From Rhodospirillales bacterium (GTDB taxonomy: Bacteria > Pseudomonadota > Alphaproteobacteria > Rhodospirillales > Casp-alpha2): DNA of 64,000 nucleotides. Every line of letters starts with the position of its first letter. The stretch's first letter is position 1. The notes below the pieces were generated by a model. It was not told the origin of the DNA, did not search any database, and saw nothing but the letters and a program-made list of their open reading frames with translations. Of this stretch, positions 8,366 through 17,721 are shown in pieces. A program made the translations under genes and the position numbers. Location of the stretch: the NCBI GenBank assembly GCA_021775095.1, contig JAJFII010000033.1, positions 1-64,000 on the forward strand, written 5' to 3'.

Positions 8366-9018
8366 GTGATCCCCATACCGACGATCACCCACATTCCCAC
8401 GCCCCATCCGACAATCCCCATGGACCGCACCCCTACCAAGCGGATTTGGAGGATTCACCCCATACCCATTATCAGGTCATGGCCGAAGCCGTCGGCGAAT
8501 TATTGATCGAAAAAGGAGTGGTCACGGCAGATGAGTTAAGAGCAATGATCGAGTTGATCGATTCCAAAAGTCCGGCCGAGGGCTGCCGAGTGATTGCCCG
8601 AGCCTGGGTCGATCCCGAATTTAAGGCGCGTGTTCTTACCAATGTGAACGACGCTGCTGAAGAACTTGGTATCGATCCGGGAACCATCCCCATCCGTGCG
8701 GTTGAAAACACCGATGACGTCCATAATGTCATCGTTTGCACATTGTGTTCGTGTTATCCCCGTCTGCTGATCGGTTTACCTCCGGACTGGTACAAATCCC
8801 GTGCCTATCGTAGCCGTGTGGTTCGAGAACCGCGCACGGTACTCAAGGAATTTGGAACCACTCTTGCAGACAATTTGGAAATTCGCGTTCATGACTCAAC
8901 GGCTGATCTGCGGTATTTGGTAATCCCTAAGCGCCCCGCTCATACCGAAAGTATGGGCGAAAGCGAGCTGGCGGCTTTGGTCACCAGGGACAGTATGATC
9001 GGTGTAACCACTCTTTAA
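8362..9018 (+). CDS. Cobalt-type nitrile hydratase alpha / thiocyanate hydrolase gamma subunit
   Basis: The 218-aa catalytic metal subunit. The claw motif VCTLCSCYP (C126, C129, C131) binds the low-spin metal; Thr between the first two cysteines is the cobalt-type signature (iron types usually have Ser). Downstream, LPPDWYKSRAYRSRVVREPR and the C-terminal LVTRDSMIGV are family hallmarks. The first 36 residues contain eight histidines, an unusual potential metal-handling tail. No activator/metallochaperone (P47K, 14K-type) gene is adjacent. Reaction: hydration of a nitrile to an amide, or of thiocyanate to carbonyl sulfide and ammonia. The split beta favours a thiocyanate-hydrolase-like ancestry, but specificity is not proven. 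Confidence 0.86.
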   Translation: MSDPHTDDHPHSHAPSDNPHGPHPYQADLEDSPHTHYQVMAEAVGELLIEKGVVTADELRAMIELIDSKSPAEGCRVIARAWVDPEFKARVLTNVNDAAEELGIDPGTIPIRAVENTDDVHNVIVCTLCSCYPRLLIGLPPDWYKSRAYRSRVVREPRTVLKEFGTTLADNLEIRVHDSTADLRYLVIPKRPAHTESMGESELAALVTRDSMIGVTTL

Positions 9019-9042
9019 CGTTAACCCAGGATAGATAGTAAA

Positions 9043-10227
9043 ATGGCCAATAAACCCACATTCCAATGGGATGATCCCTTTCTGTTTGAAAACCAGTTGG
9101 AAGAAGACGAGCGCTTAGTCCGCGATACGGCTCACGACTTTGCCCAGGAAAAACTCATGCCGCGGGTTTTAATGGCCAACCGCAATGAAACCTTTGACCG
9201 GGAAATCATTAATGAAATGGGCGAGCTTGGCCTTTTAGGACCGACAATCAGCGAAGACTATGGGGGGGCCGGTGTCAATCACGTGTGTTATGGGCTGATC
9301 GCCCGTGAAATTGAGCGGGTAGATTCCGGTTACCGGTCGGTCATGAGTGTGCAATCGTCACTCGTCATGTACCCGATTTCCACCTATGGATCAGAGAAAC
9401 AAAAACAAAAATTCCTGCCTAAACTTGCCCGCGGTGAATTGGTCGGGGCCTTTGGTTTGACGGAACCGGACTTTGGCTCCGATCCCGGGGGCATGCGAAC
9501 GCGCGCCGAAAAAGTTGATGGCGGGTATGAATTAACCGGCAACAAACTTTGGATCTCCAATGCCCCCATCGCCGATGTTTTTGTGGTTTGGGGCAAACTG
9601 AATGGCACCATCCACGGGTTTTTGTTGGAAAAGGGAATGGCCGGCCTAAGTGCGCCGAAAATCGAGGGAAAAATGAGCCTCCGGACCTCCATAACCGGTG
9701 AAATCGTCATGGATAAAGTGTTTGTTCCCGACGCCAATCTGTTGCCCCATGCGAAGGGTTTGGCAGGGCCATTTGGCTGCCTGAACAAAGCGCGGTTCGG
9801 AATTGCCTGGGGATCTTTCGGTGCGGCCGAGTTCTGCTGGCATGCGGCCCGGCAATATACGTTGGATCGCAAACAATTTGGCCGACCCCTTGCGGCCAAT
9901 CAATTGATTCAGAAAAAACTGGCCGACATGCAGACGGAAATCACCCTTGGCCTGCAGAGTTGCCTTCGGGTCGGCAGGCTTTTGGATGAGGGCAATTGCC
10001 CGCCTGAGAACATTTCCATGATCAAACGCAACGCCACCGGCAAAAGTCTGGACATCGCCCGAATGGCCCGCGACATGCACGGCGGCAATGGCATCTCAGA
10101 TGAATTTCACGTTATCCGCCATATGATGAATCTGGAGACAACCAACACCTATGAAGGCACACATGATATTCATGCCCTCATACTGGGCCGTGCGCAAACC
10201 GGCCTGCAGGCTTTTACCGGCACCTAA
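9043..10227 (+). CDS. gcdH: Glutaryl-CoA dehydrogenase
   Basis: A 394-aa FAD-dependent acyl-CoA dehydrogenase that oxidatively decarboxylates glutaryl-CoA to crotonyl-CoA in lysine/tryptophan degradation, passing electrons to ETF. The N-terminus [13 protein letters not shown], the FAD-binding [13 protein letters not shown], and the C-terminal [18 protein letters not shown] are specific to this subfamily; E371 in YEGTHD is the catalytic base. Length is standard. It starts 24 nt after the nitrile hydratase metal subunit with AGGATAGATAGTAAA upstream, so it may be read through from that operon, although a functional link is not obvious. Confidence 0.92.
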   Translation: MANKPTFQWDDPFLFENQLEEDERLVRDTAHDFAQEKLMPRVLMANRNETFDREIINEMGELGLLGPTISEDYGGAGVNHVCYGLIAREIERVDSGYRSVMSVQSSLVMYPISTYGSEKQKQKFLPKLARGELVGAFGLTEPDFGSDPGGMRTRAEKVDGGYELTGNKLWISNAPIADVFVVWGKLNGTIHGFLLEKGMAGLSAPKIEGKMSLRTSITGEIVMDKVFVPDANLLPHAKGLAGPFGCLNKARFGIAWGSFGAAEFCWHAARQYTLDRKQFGRPLAANQLIQKKLADMQTEITLGLQSCLRVGRLLDEGNCPPENISMIKRNATGKSLDIARMARDMHGGNGISDEFHVIRHMMNLETTNTYEGTHDIHALILGRAQTGLQAFTGT

Positions 10228-10237
10228 TGGATATTAT

Positions 10238-10267
10238 GGCAAAGCCATACCACGCGCTCGCTTTGCC
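10238..10267. terminator. Bidirectional hairpin between convergent gcdH and NnrU-family genes
   Basis: GGCAAAGC (10238-10245) and GCTTTGCC (10260-10267) form a perfect 8-bp stem around 14 nt. It fills the 40-nt gap between two converging stop codons, the right place for a shared terminator, though T-runs are weak. Confidence 0.55.
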
Positions 10268-10966
10268 CTAAAACGGCATCACATAGTAGCCAAATAGCGG
10301 TTCATGAGCGACGATAAAACCCAGGTAGAGGGCGACGGATAACAGGATTTGCCACCACCTGTATTCGCCACGCTCGACCCGTGTTTTGCCTTTTAAAATG
10401 GCCAGCATGGGCACATGCGAGGTGACTTCACGATATTGGTCCCAACCCGGCTGTCTCTGCGTTTGCCTGTTTTTATCAATATGGCTGGCCCCGGCAATGG
10501 CCAAAAAGGCAAGGGAACCAAAAAAAATAACGGCCGCCACATGGCCGTTCGCCAGCAGGTGGCTAAGGGCCCACAACGCGACACCCCACATTACTGGGTG
10601 CCGGGTTACTTTTAACACACCAACCGCGCCGGCTTTTAACCCGGCGGATTCCATCCCGACTGCCGTTGGATTGGCTTGAGTATATCCGCATACCAGCAAA
10701 AAACAGGCCACGGCCATAACCGATAACGACAGATGTTTGAGCCCGATTCCCGGGTCAAAAAGTTCGACGCGCGGTGCTTCATTAAAAGCCATGATCATCC
10801 AGGTAAAACACACACCGGAGATGACCGAATAAACAATTCGGAACGGCCAGACTCCCAGGCGCTCGGTCATGGGTTGGCGAACGGCGGCTGACGACATAAA
10901 CATATGAAGGCCAACAAATGCGGCGGAGGCGATTGCCAGTTCGCCGAACGTTCCGAGTATATTCAT
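10268..10966 (-). CDS. NnrU-family integral membrane protein
   Basis: A 232-aa polytopic inner-membrane protein with about six hydrophobic helices and a typical NnrU core: LHMFMSSAAVRQPM near the N-terminus, then GVLKVTRHPVMWGVALWALSHLLANG, the RHP motif shared with isoprenylcysteine-methyltransferase-like proteins. NnrU was named from denitrifiers, where it is linked to nitric-oxide-responsive nitrite/NO reduction, but homologues are widespread and the biochemical role is unsettled. It is convergent with gcdH. No denitrification gene lies in the window, though a NO/low-oxygen theme recurs (FNR-like boxes, hemerythrin). Confidence 0.82.
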   Translation of the reverse strand: MNILGTFGELAIASAAFVGLHMFMSSAAVRQPMTERLGVWPFRIVYSVISGVCFTWMIMAFNEAPRVELFDPGIGLKHLSLSVMAVACFLLVCGYTQANPTAVGMESAGLKAGAVGVLKVTRHPVMWGVALWALSHLLANGHVAAVIFFGSLAFLAIAGASHIDKNRQTQRQPGWDQYREVTSHVPMLAILKGKTRVERGEYRWWQILLSVALYLGFIVAHEPLFGYYVMPF

Positions 10967-11099
10967 AACTCACCCTCAATTTTTTATGGCCGCGAAAATG
11001 ACGGAACCATGGCGGCATCAAATTTCAGGAGGCTTACCAAACATTGCCCCGGCAAATCAACCTATTGTGTAAAACCTCCACTCACGACCAGCAGTACCA

Positions 11100-12263
11100 T
11101 CACGAATATACCTCACGAGCCGTTTCCCATTTTTTGATTTTATCCCAATCATAGGTCACGCCCAGACCGGGCCCGTCGGGCACCGGAACACATCCATCTG
11201 CACCGACATTATCGATTTGATCGCCATAATCGCAGGCAAAAATCGGCGGCTGCAAACCGTTCCAGGCATCGCCTGGGCGGACCAACCCCAGTTCGTAAAA
11301 GTGTGTGTTCAAAAGCGCTGACATACAATGCCTGTGGATCGGTCCGGCCGTATGCAATTGCACTTCCATGCCCATGGCGTCGGCAAAATGGGCTAATTTC
11401 ATGGTTCCCGTGATGCCGCCATCCAACTCAGGGTCTATATGAAAAATATCAGTACCGCCAGCCAGTACAAAGTCCGCTTTTTGTTCGAAGCCACGAACAT
11501 GTTCGGCGATCAACATAGGAGTGCGAATAAAATCCCGCAGCCGTTTATGGGCGACAGCACTGCTCGAACCATCGCGAAAGGGGTCCTCGTACCAGAAAAA
11601 CCCGAGATCGTCACAAGCCCGCCCGACCTCTACCGCATCGAGAAACGATGGTAACGACGACGCTGGATCGGTCATCAACTTCAACCCATCGCCAACACGC
11701 TCGCGGATCGCCGTCATTATGGCGATTTCGGATTTTGGATTGCCGTCCATAAACCCATGAATTTTAAAGGCCTGGAACCCCTTGCCCAGACAATCTTCCG
11801 CAAAATCCGCATAAATGTTTACGTGATCAAATCCACCGGGCGATTTTTGCCCCGGAAAGGTACTGGCGTATACCGGCAGACGTTTGCGGTAGCCGCCTAA
11901 AAGGCGCGAAACGGACGCCCCATATTTTTTACCCGCCAAATCCCATAAGGCGCAATCGAGGGCGGCTATGCCGACCTTGTCAAAATGCCGCCAAGCAATT
12001 TTCAGGTGCTCGAAAATTGCTTCACGTTGCTCGGCATCCCGACCGATCAGCGTCGGCGCCATTTCCTTTATCTGTGCCAGGGCATGGGTCGTCGCACCGT
12101 AGTGAGGTGCATAACAACCTACCTGACCGTCATTTGTCTCGATAGAGACAACAAACTTGGAAACCGTTGTTTTCCCACCCTTTTCGAAGACCATGACGCT
12201 GGCACCAAAGTCCTCCAGCTCATAGGCATAACTTTGCACAATTATGCGGTTGATAATGCTCAT
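11100..12263 (-). CDS. Mandelate racemase / muconate lactonizing enzyme family protein
   Basis: A 387-aa enolase-superfamily enzyme. The N-terminal capping domain precedes a TIM barrel with metal ligands in LMTDPAS (Asp), WYEDPF (Glu) and IAEHVRGF (Glu), plus a C-terminal catalytic-type His in TAGPIHRHCM. The second-strand motif is AFKIHGF, i.e. K-x-H rather than the K-x-K of many mandelate racemases, so the acid/base chemistry and substrate differ and cannot be named. Likely an acid-sugar dehydratase or racemase. It is monocistronic by its spacing, and the 216 nt upstream contain no gene I can support. Confidence 0.85.
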   Translation of the reverse strand: MSIINRIIVQSYAYELEDFGASVMVFEKGGKTTVSKFVVSIETNDGQVGCYAPHYGATTHALAQIKEMAPTLIGRDAEQREAIFEHLKIAWRHFDKVGIAALDCALWDLAGKKYGASVSRLLGGYRKRLPVYASTFPGQKSPGGFDHVNIYADFAEDCLGKGFQAFKIHGFMDGNPKSEIAIMTAIRERVGDGLKLMTDPASSLPSFLDAVEVGRACDDLGFFWYEDPFRDGSSSAVAHKRLRDFIRTPMLIAEHVRGFEQKADFVLAGGTDIFHIDPELDGGITGTMKLAHFADAMGMEVQLHTAGPIHRHCMSALLNTHFYELGLVRPGDAWNGLQPPIFACDYGDQIDNVGADGCVPVPDGPGLGVTYDWDKIKKWETAREVYS

Positions 12264-12479
12264 CGGTTTCTCCGTTCACGGCCCGTCAAAATATATGATC
12301 ATCTTCCATATATATGACCGAAGTTCCAGAGAAACATACGACCTGAGTCCATGCCAGGTGCCCGACTAGGACAAGGTTTATAAAGTTAAACACGGTAAGT
12401 GGCCTGCGCCGTCGATACCGGGCCTAAATCCATAAATCTGTCAATTTAACCAAAATAACACCGTCAAAATTCGAAAGGA

Positions 12480-14177
12480 CTATCCGGCGGAAAGTTGGTT
12501 GATACGCTCGCTGATTTCGGAAACCGCCAGAGCCGCCTGTTGTGTGCTTGACGAGATTTCGCCGGTCACCGCGCTTTGCTGTTCGACCGCGCTGGCGGCA
12601 TTACTTACATACTCGGTTACTGACGAAGCCGCTCCGATAATTTCTGAGATACTGCTGGCGACTTCTCCCGACAGCACTTGAACTGCAGAAATTTTCTCGG
12701 CAATATCGTCCGTTGCTCGGGAAGTTTGATTGGCCAGGTTTTTCACTTCCGAAGCAACGACGGCAAACCCCTTACCGGCATCACCGGCGCGCGCCGCTTC
12801 GATGGTCGCGTTCAAGGCAAGCAGATTAACCTGTTCCGCAATATCGCGGATCAATCCAACGACATTTTCCATGGATTGCATGGTTTCGATTAGTCGATCA
12901 CTTGCATCGCCGGAGATGGAAACTTTAGCCGTAATATTGTCTGTGGCTTCTTTGGACTTTGACATGTTTTTGCTGATTTCAAGGACCGATGCAGACATTT
13001 CCTCAATGGCTGTGGCGACGCTTTGCATCTGTTGCGATGTGGTGTCCGTAAGATCTGCCGCCTTCATGAGTTCAGTGACCTCGGTTGCAAATTTGACCAC
13101 TTTGAACGGCTCGCCGTTCATATCAAAAATTGGATTGTACGAGGCTTGAATGTAAACTTCCTTGCCACCTTTGCCGATGCGTTTATAGACTTTTTGCTCA
13201 TTTTCCCCGCGGTGCAGTTTTTCCCAAAAAGCCTTATATTCGACACTTTCTGAAACGGATGGCTCAACAAACATACGATGATGTTCGCCTTTTACTTCAT
13301 CCAATCGATAACCCATAGCCCCTAAGAAATTTTCGTTGGCATTAAGAATATTACCGTTCAGATCAAACTCGATCACCGCCTGCACCCGGCTGATCGCATC
13401 GAGGCGCCCAGTTGCATCTGCGGTGTTCATTTTTTGCGCGGTGACATCCGTGGCGTATTTAACAACTTTAAACGGTTTTCCGTTCATATCCATAATTGGA
13501 TTATAGGAGGCCTGGATCCAAATTTCCTTACCACCCTTTCCAAGACGTTTGAACTCACCTGCCTCAAATTCGCCACGGCCCAATTTTTCCCAAAACCCCC
13601 GATACTCGGCGCTTTCAGCGAAGGACGGTTCGACAAAAATTTTATGGTGTTTGCCCTGCACTTCGTCCAGCCGATAGCCCATTGCACCAAGAAAATTTTC
13701 GTTGGCGTCGATGATCGTACCATCCATATGAAACTCGATGACCGCCTGTGATTTACCGATGGCGTCAATTTGTCCCTGATAATCGGCGTTAATCAGCTTT
13801 TGCGCCGTCACATCGGTGGCGAATTTAACCACTTTGCAGGGTTTATCGTTTTTATCCATAACCGGATTGTAGGAGGCCTGAATCCAAACTTCCTTTCCGC
13901 CTTTACCGATGCGCTTATACTCTTGAGATTGAAATTCACCCTTTTTAAGGCTTGACCAGAACGCCCTATATTCGTCGGATTTCGCAAAGGAGGGATCGAC
14001 AAACATACTGTGGTGCTTGCCCTGAATTTCCACGAGGCTGTATCCCATGGCAGTCAGAAAATTTTCGTTTGCCGTCAGAATAATACCATCCAGGTCAAAT
14101 TCAATCCCCGCAAAAGACCGTTGAATCGCATCATATTTTCTCGAAACTTCATCATCTTTTGAAGAAAAACCAAACAT
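12480..14177 (-). CDS. Soluble methyl-accepting chemotaxis protein with three tandem PAS domains
   Basis: A 565-aa chemoreceptor-like signal transducer with no signal peptide or transmembrane helix, so cytoplasmic. Three closely similar PAS/PAC units (residues about 15-135, 140-255, 260-375) each contain ANENFLxAMGY and [15 protein letters not shown]. The C-terminal signalling hairpin carries the conserved tip ([23 protein letters not shown]). PAS units of this kind often bind haem or FAD to sense oxygen or redox state; the ligand is not decidable here. The PAS copies are similar enough to suggest recent tandem amplification. The partner CheA/CheW are outside the window. Confidence 0.9.
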   Translation of the reverse strand: MFGFSSKDDEVSRKYDAIQRSFAGIEFDLDGIILTANENFLTAMGYSLVEIQGKHHSMFVDPSFAKSDEYRAFWSSLKKGEFQSQEYKRIGKGGKEVWIQASYNPVMDKNDKPCKVVKFATDVTAQKLINADYQGQIDAIGKSQAVIEFHMDGTIIDANENFLGAMGYRLDEVQGKHHKIFVEPSFAESAEYRGFWEKLGRGEFEAGEFKRLGKGGKEIWIQASYNPIMDMNGKPFKVVKYATDVTAQKMNTADATGRLDAISRVQAVIEFDLNGNILNANENFLGAMGYRLDEVKGEHHRMFVEPSVSESVEYKAFWEKLHRGENEQKVYKRIGKGGKEVYIQASYNPIFDMNGEPFKVVKFATEVTELMKAADLTDTTSQQMQSVATAIEEMSASVLEISKNMSKSKEATDNITAKVSISGDASDRLIETMQSMENVVGLIRDIAEQVNLLALNATIEAARAGDAGKGFAVVASEVKNLANQTSRATDDIAEKISAVQVLSGEVASSISEIIGAASSVTEYVSNAASAVEQQSAVTGEISSSTQQAALAVSEISERINQLSAG

Positions 14178-14675
14178 TACATGTATTTCCTTTTATTGAG
14201 AGCTGAGTTCCCGAAAACACCACAACTCGTTAATAAATTCCCATCCACGGGAGCGGAAAGGTGGTAAACTGGATAAATTAAAGGTCGACTAAAAAATTCG
14301 ATATCCCGTTTTGGGCCATCTAAAATTCAGATGATTACAAAAATCGTAAGCTGCAACAGCAATATCTTCCATGTCGATTAGGTCTTCTTGCGGCACCTTA
14401 AACTGTGTCCCATCCTGTTTGCATTAGGGCGGTTGTTAAATCCTATCGGCAAAGCACGGTGCCGACCCCGGATAAATTGCTGAACAAAAGGGTTTGGATC
14501 AAACCCGCTCACCCCCAGCACAGTGCACCTAGGAGTTATTTTTTTAAGCAATACTCTGTTAAATAAACTCATACACAAATTTTTGAATGGCTAATTTATT
14601 AACTCGCAATACTCAAAATTCGAATAATATAAATCCAAATATGAAACGTTTACAATTTAAAGGTTTGTAATATAT
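14178..14675. other. Intergenic region without a supported gene
   Basis: Between two divergent genes. A short minus-strand frame ending at about 14299 (reading MEDIAVAAYDFCNHLNF) looks peptide-like but has a stop 19 codons upstream of that Met and no recognisable family, so it may be a gene remnant. I saw no clear promoter or repeat. Confidence 0.4.
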
Positions 14676-15371
14676 ATGAATACTTGTGAACAATCGATGG
14701 GTATTGACCTTTCACAGCTTCCCCCTGGAACTGAATTAGAAGACGGTGGCGTTTGGTGCCAGGTTCTAAATCGTGTTCAGGACAGGCACCCACGCCCAAC
14801 CCTTTTTTTGGACCGTGATGGGGTCATTGTCGAAGAAGTGAATTATTTGAGCCGCCCGGATGACGTCCAATTAATTGACGGCGCTGCACAGGTAATCGCA
14901 GCGGCAAACGCGCGCGGCGTCCCGGTGGTGATTGTTACAAACCAAGCAGGCATTGGGTATGGCAAGTTCGAATGGCGGGATTTCATTGATGTGCAGGAAA
15001 AAATAATAAATGAACTGGATCATCAAGGTGCGTATGTAAATTGCGTATTTGCCTGTCCATTTCATGAAAAAGCGCGCCCTCCCTACCAACAACATGAACA
15101 CCGGTGCCGGAAACCAAACCCCGGAATGTTAGAAAAAGCCGAACGTCATATATCCATTTTAAAACCGTCATCATGGATCATCGGAGATCGGGCGAACGAT
15201 TTGGAGGCTGGTTTTCGATTCGGTTTGGGCAACGGGATCCACGTGCAAACCGGGCACGGGTCCAATTTACAGGAACAAGATGCCGCGCGTTCGTTAACCA
15301 CCAGTAATTTTCAGGTCACTTCGATCCCCTCTATTGCCGATATTTTCTCGCTTGCGGAATTTTTCAAGTAA
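14676..15371 (+). CDS. gmhB: HAD-family D-glycero-D-manno-heptose-1,7-bisphosphate 7-phosphatase-like
   Basis: A 231-aa HAD-IIIA phosphatase. The nucleophile motif is FLDRDGVIVEE (Asp nucleophile and general acid), then VVIVTNQAG (motif II), RKPNPGMLEKA (Lys of motif III) and IIGDRANDLEAG (motif IV). A GmhB-type zinc loop is visible as CPFH...HEHRC. The reaction makes heptose-1-phosphate for LPS core or other glycan synthesis. About 45 extra N-terminal residues precede the HAD core. Neighbouring genes do not form a heptose operon, so the physiological substrate may be another sugar phosphate. Ribosome site: AAAGG, 11 nt before the ATG. Confidence 0.8.
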   Translation: MNTCEQSMGIDLSQLPPGTELEDGGVWCQVLNRVQDRHPRPTLFLDRDGVIVEEVNYLSRPDDVQLIDGAAQVIAAANARGVPVVIVTNQAGIGYGKFEWRDFIDVQEKIINELDHQGAYVNCVFACPFHEKARPPYQQHEHRCRKPNPGMLEKAERHISILKPSSWIIGDRANDLEAGFRFGLGNGIHVQTGHGSNLQEQDAARSLTTSNFQVTSIPSIADIFSLAEFFK

Positions 15372-15403
15372 TTATTGGTTTCATCGGTTCGATGTCGATC
15401 ACA

Positions 15404-15766
15404 TCAGATGCTGAGGTCATCCGCCACGTCGATCTGTGCGACGGCTTCAACGAGCGTCATAACTTCCGCCCGATGTTGTTGATAGTTTTCGACGTTTACC
15501 GGACCATCGGTATCCGTGAAATCAGATAAAGACCTTGCGGCAACGGACATTTTAGGGAGGCCAAAGGTACCTGACGACCCCGCCAACTTATGGGAAGCGG
15601 CATGTAATTGCGACAGCGCCTCGACAGCACTTTCACGAGACGTCGCCGCCATAAAATGGGTTGCACTGACAGATACCGCCTGCAATTGACTAGGTAACGC
15701 TTCGTTCACATACGACTCCTTGATTGCCGCCAATTTTTTGGCGAATTCGTTACTTGCTTCTGCCAT
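15404..15766 (-). CDS. Histidine phosphotransfer (Hpt) domain protein
   Basis: A 120-aa single-domain phosphorelay protein. The phosphoacceptor site is LHAASHKLAGSSGTFG (His followed by KLAGS), the core Hpt motif. It would shuttle phosphoryl groups between a hybrid kinase receiver and an output regulator. No kinase is adjacent; the receiver-EAL protein 3.5 kb away is one candidate partner (inference). The 296 nt after its start region hold no gene I can support. Confidence 0.8.
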   Translation of the reverse strand: MAEASNEFAKKLAAIKESYVNEALPSQLQAVSVSATHFMAATSRESAVEALSQLHAASHKLAGSSGTFGLPKMSVAARSLSDFTDTDGPVNVENYQQHRAEVMTLVEAVAQIDVADDLSI

Positions 15767-16062
15767 TACAAAATATTCCGTATCCCATGCACCTAAACCT
15801 TATGGACTATACCATACAGTTCAAAAATCAAACGCATGAAATTGCCCGAACAGGAATGCAAACAGGTCTAAGCCGTGCGTTTTGTTAAAAACCATATTGC
15901 TATGCACTGAAACCCGTCCAAAAGTTGGACCTATTGAAATCTCAATTAAGTCTAGAGAATTTTGTAAAATTGGGGTATTCGGCTGTAGTTTGACTGTAAC
16001 GTTGCGTTCACTTGAAAAAGGACCTGCGCGCTAACTTGGTGCCGCCGGCAATAGGAGGAAAG

Positions 16063-16908
16063 ATGAAGCTTTTAAGATATGGGCCTGCGGGAGAAGAGAA
16101 ACCGGGCCTTTTGGGCGAAGATGGCCGTGTTCGTGACTTGTCCGGACATTTAAACGATTTGGATGGCATTGCTCTTGCCCCGGAACGACTTTCGGCTCTC
16201 GCAAAACTAAATACAGAAAGTTTGCCTCTTGTTGAAGGGAGCGTGCGTTTTGGCGCGCCCGTGGCTGCCATTGGTAAAATCGTCGCTATTGGACTCAACT
16301 ATTCAGACCACGCAAAGGAAACCAATCTTCCGATTCCCGAAGAGCCGATCATCTTTGCGAAAGCAATAACCTCTTTAAATGGTCCCAACGACGATGTCAT
16401 TTTACCGCGCAATTGCGAAAAAGGCGACTGGGAGGTCGAACTGGCCATAATAATTGGTCGCAGGGCCCAATACGTCAAAGAGTCTGACGCCCTTGATTAT
16501 GTGGCGGGTTACGCGGTCGCCAATGACGTTTCAGAGCGCGCCTTTCAGATGCAGTGTTCTCAATGGGACAAGGGCAAAGGCTTTGATACGTCCTGTCCGC
16601 TTGGCCCCTGGCTGGTGACCACGGACGAAATCTCAGATCCGCAAAACCTGAACATCTGGTTGGAAGTTAACGGCGAGCGGGTCCAGAACGGTAACACCCG
16701 GACCATGATTTTTAGCGCCGCGCACATTGTCAGCTACGTATCCAATTACATGAGCCTAGTGCCTGGTGATGTGATTGTTACCGGTACGCCGCCAGGTGTC
16801 GGAATGGGTTTTAATCCACCGCGTTACCTTAAAGATGGCGACACAATGCGCCTTGGCATCGAAGGATTGGGCGAACAGACACAGCACGTGAAAGCCTACC
16901 GTCCTTAA
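16063..16908 (+). CDS. Fumarylacetoacetate hydrolase family protein
   Basis: A 281-aa metal-dependent hydrolase/decarboxylase. The N-terminal small domain (MKLLRYGPAGEEKPGLL) is followed by the FAH core: IGLNYSDHAKE, ITSLNGPNDDVILPR, EVELAIIIGR and the glycine-rich TGTPPGVGMG. Metal ligands are expected at the Glu-x-Glu of WEVELA and the downstream Asp. Members include 2-keto-4-pentenoate hydratases, acylpyruvases and ureidoglycolate lyase-like enzymes; the exact substrate is open. The start at 16063 has an excellent site (GGAGGA, 5 nt upstream), so the frame extension to 16012 is rejected. It is convergent with the hydroxypyruvate isomerase gene, 3 nt apart. Confidence 0.87.
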   Translation: MKLLRYGPAGEEKPGLLGEDGRVRDLSGHLNDLDGIALAPERLSALAKLNTESLPLVEGSVRFGAPVAAIGKIVAIGLNYSDHAKETNLPIPEEPIIFAKAITSLNGPNDDVILPRNCEKGDWEVELAIIIGRRAQYVKESDALDYVAGYAVANDVSERAFQMQCSQWDKGKGFDTSCPLGPWLVTTDEISDPQNLNIWLEVNGERVQNGNTRTMIFSAAHIVSYVSNYMSLVPGDVIVTGTPPGVGMGFNPPRYLKDGDTMRLGIEGLGEQTQHVKAYRP

Positions 16909-16911
16909 CAT

Positions 16912-17712
16912 CTATACGGATTGAAATGGGCTTCCTATCCCGTAGATAGAAGCCCATTTCAGACCGTCTACTGTGCGTTTTTTGGGCGTATATTCACATC
17001 CAATCCACCCCTGATATCCGACCGTGTCCAAAAGTTCAAAAGTTGGCCTAAAATCGACCTGGCCAGTATTCGGCTCGGCCCGCCCGGGAATACCGGCGAC
17101 CTGGATATGTTTAATGACGTCGAGGTGGGAGCGGATCGAATCGTCGACATCCTCGCCTGCCATTGCACTGTGGTACAGATTATAGAGCAGTTTAAGATTT
17201 GATGAATTGACGACCGCCATCAGCGCGCGCGCCTGAACACTGTGATTTATCAAATAACCAGGCATATCTTTTTCATTAAGCGGCTCAATCAGTGCGGTGA
17301 GACCGGCATCCGCCAAACTGTCGGCAGCAAAACTGAGGTTTTCGGCCAGGACCGACAGGGCACTCTCACGGGCAACGCCGGGAAGTAAGGTACCAGCCAT
17401 AATATGAACATTGGTGCAGTTTAAGGACGTGGCATAAAATATTGCGTCTTCAATGGATTGTCTAAATTCCGTCTCACGGCCGGGGACACCGGCCAAACCC
17501 CGATCACCATTTTCCCAGCGTCCAGGCGGTGAATTGATGACTGTCAATTGCAGGCCATTTCCTTCCAGGGCACGTCGTAATTTCGTCGGGCTTTCCGCAT
17601 AGGGGAACGGGTATTCGACGGCGGAAAAACCAACTGCCGCCGCCGCATCAAACCGCTCAAAGAGGCTAATTTCCTGAAACAGATAACGCAAATTTGCAGA
17701 AAATCTTGGCAT
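16912..17712 (-). CDS. hyi: Hydroxypyruvate isomerase family protein
   Basis: A 266-aa TIM-barrel (AP_endonuc_2) sugar isomerase. The typical N-terminus is FSANLRYLFQEISLFERFDAAAAVGFSAVEYPFPY; later landmarks are LIEPLNEKDMPGYLI (metal-binding Glu) and GWIGCEYTPK at the end. Hyi converts hydroxypyruvate to tartronate semialdehyde; close relatives act on other 3-carbon or keto sugars (OtnI type). The C-terminal 13 codons contain a long perfect palindrome that doubles as a hairpin with the convergent gene. It is probably co-transcribed with the ELM1 gene 9 nt upstream. Confidence 0.86.
   Translation of the reverse strand: MPRFSANLRYLFQEISLFERFDAAAAVGFSAVEYPFPYAESPTKLRRALEGNGLQLTVINSPPGRWENGDRGLAGVPGRETEFRQSIEDAIFYATSLNCTNVHIMAGTLLPGVARESALSVLAENLSFAADSLADAGLTALIEPLNEKDMPGYLINHSVQARALMAVVNSSNLKLLYNLYHSAMAGEDVDDSIRSHLDVIKHIQVAGIPGRAEPNTGQVDFRPTFELLDTVGYQGWIGCEYTPKKRTVDGLKWASIYGIGSPFQSV
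16922..16961. terminator. Perfect 13-bp hairpin inside the last codons of hyi
   Basis: TGAAATGGGCTTC (16922-16934) is the exact inverted repeat of GAAGCCCATTTCA (16949-16961), with a 14-nt loop. It lies 14 nt beyond the FAH gene stop and inside the convergent hyi coding end, and could terminate both transcripts. Confidence 0.6.
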
Positions 17713-17721
17713 CAGTCCCGG

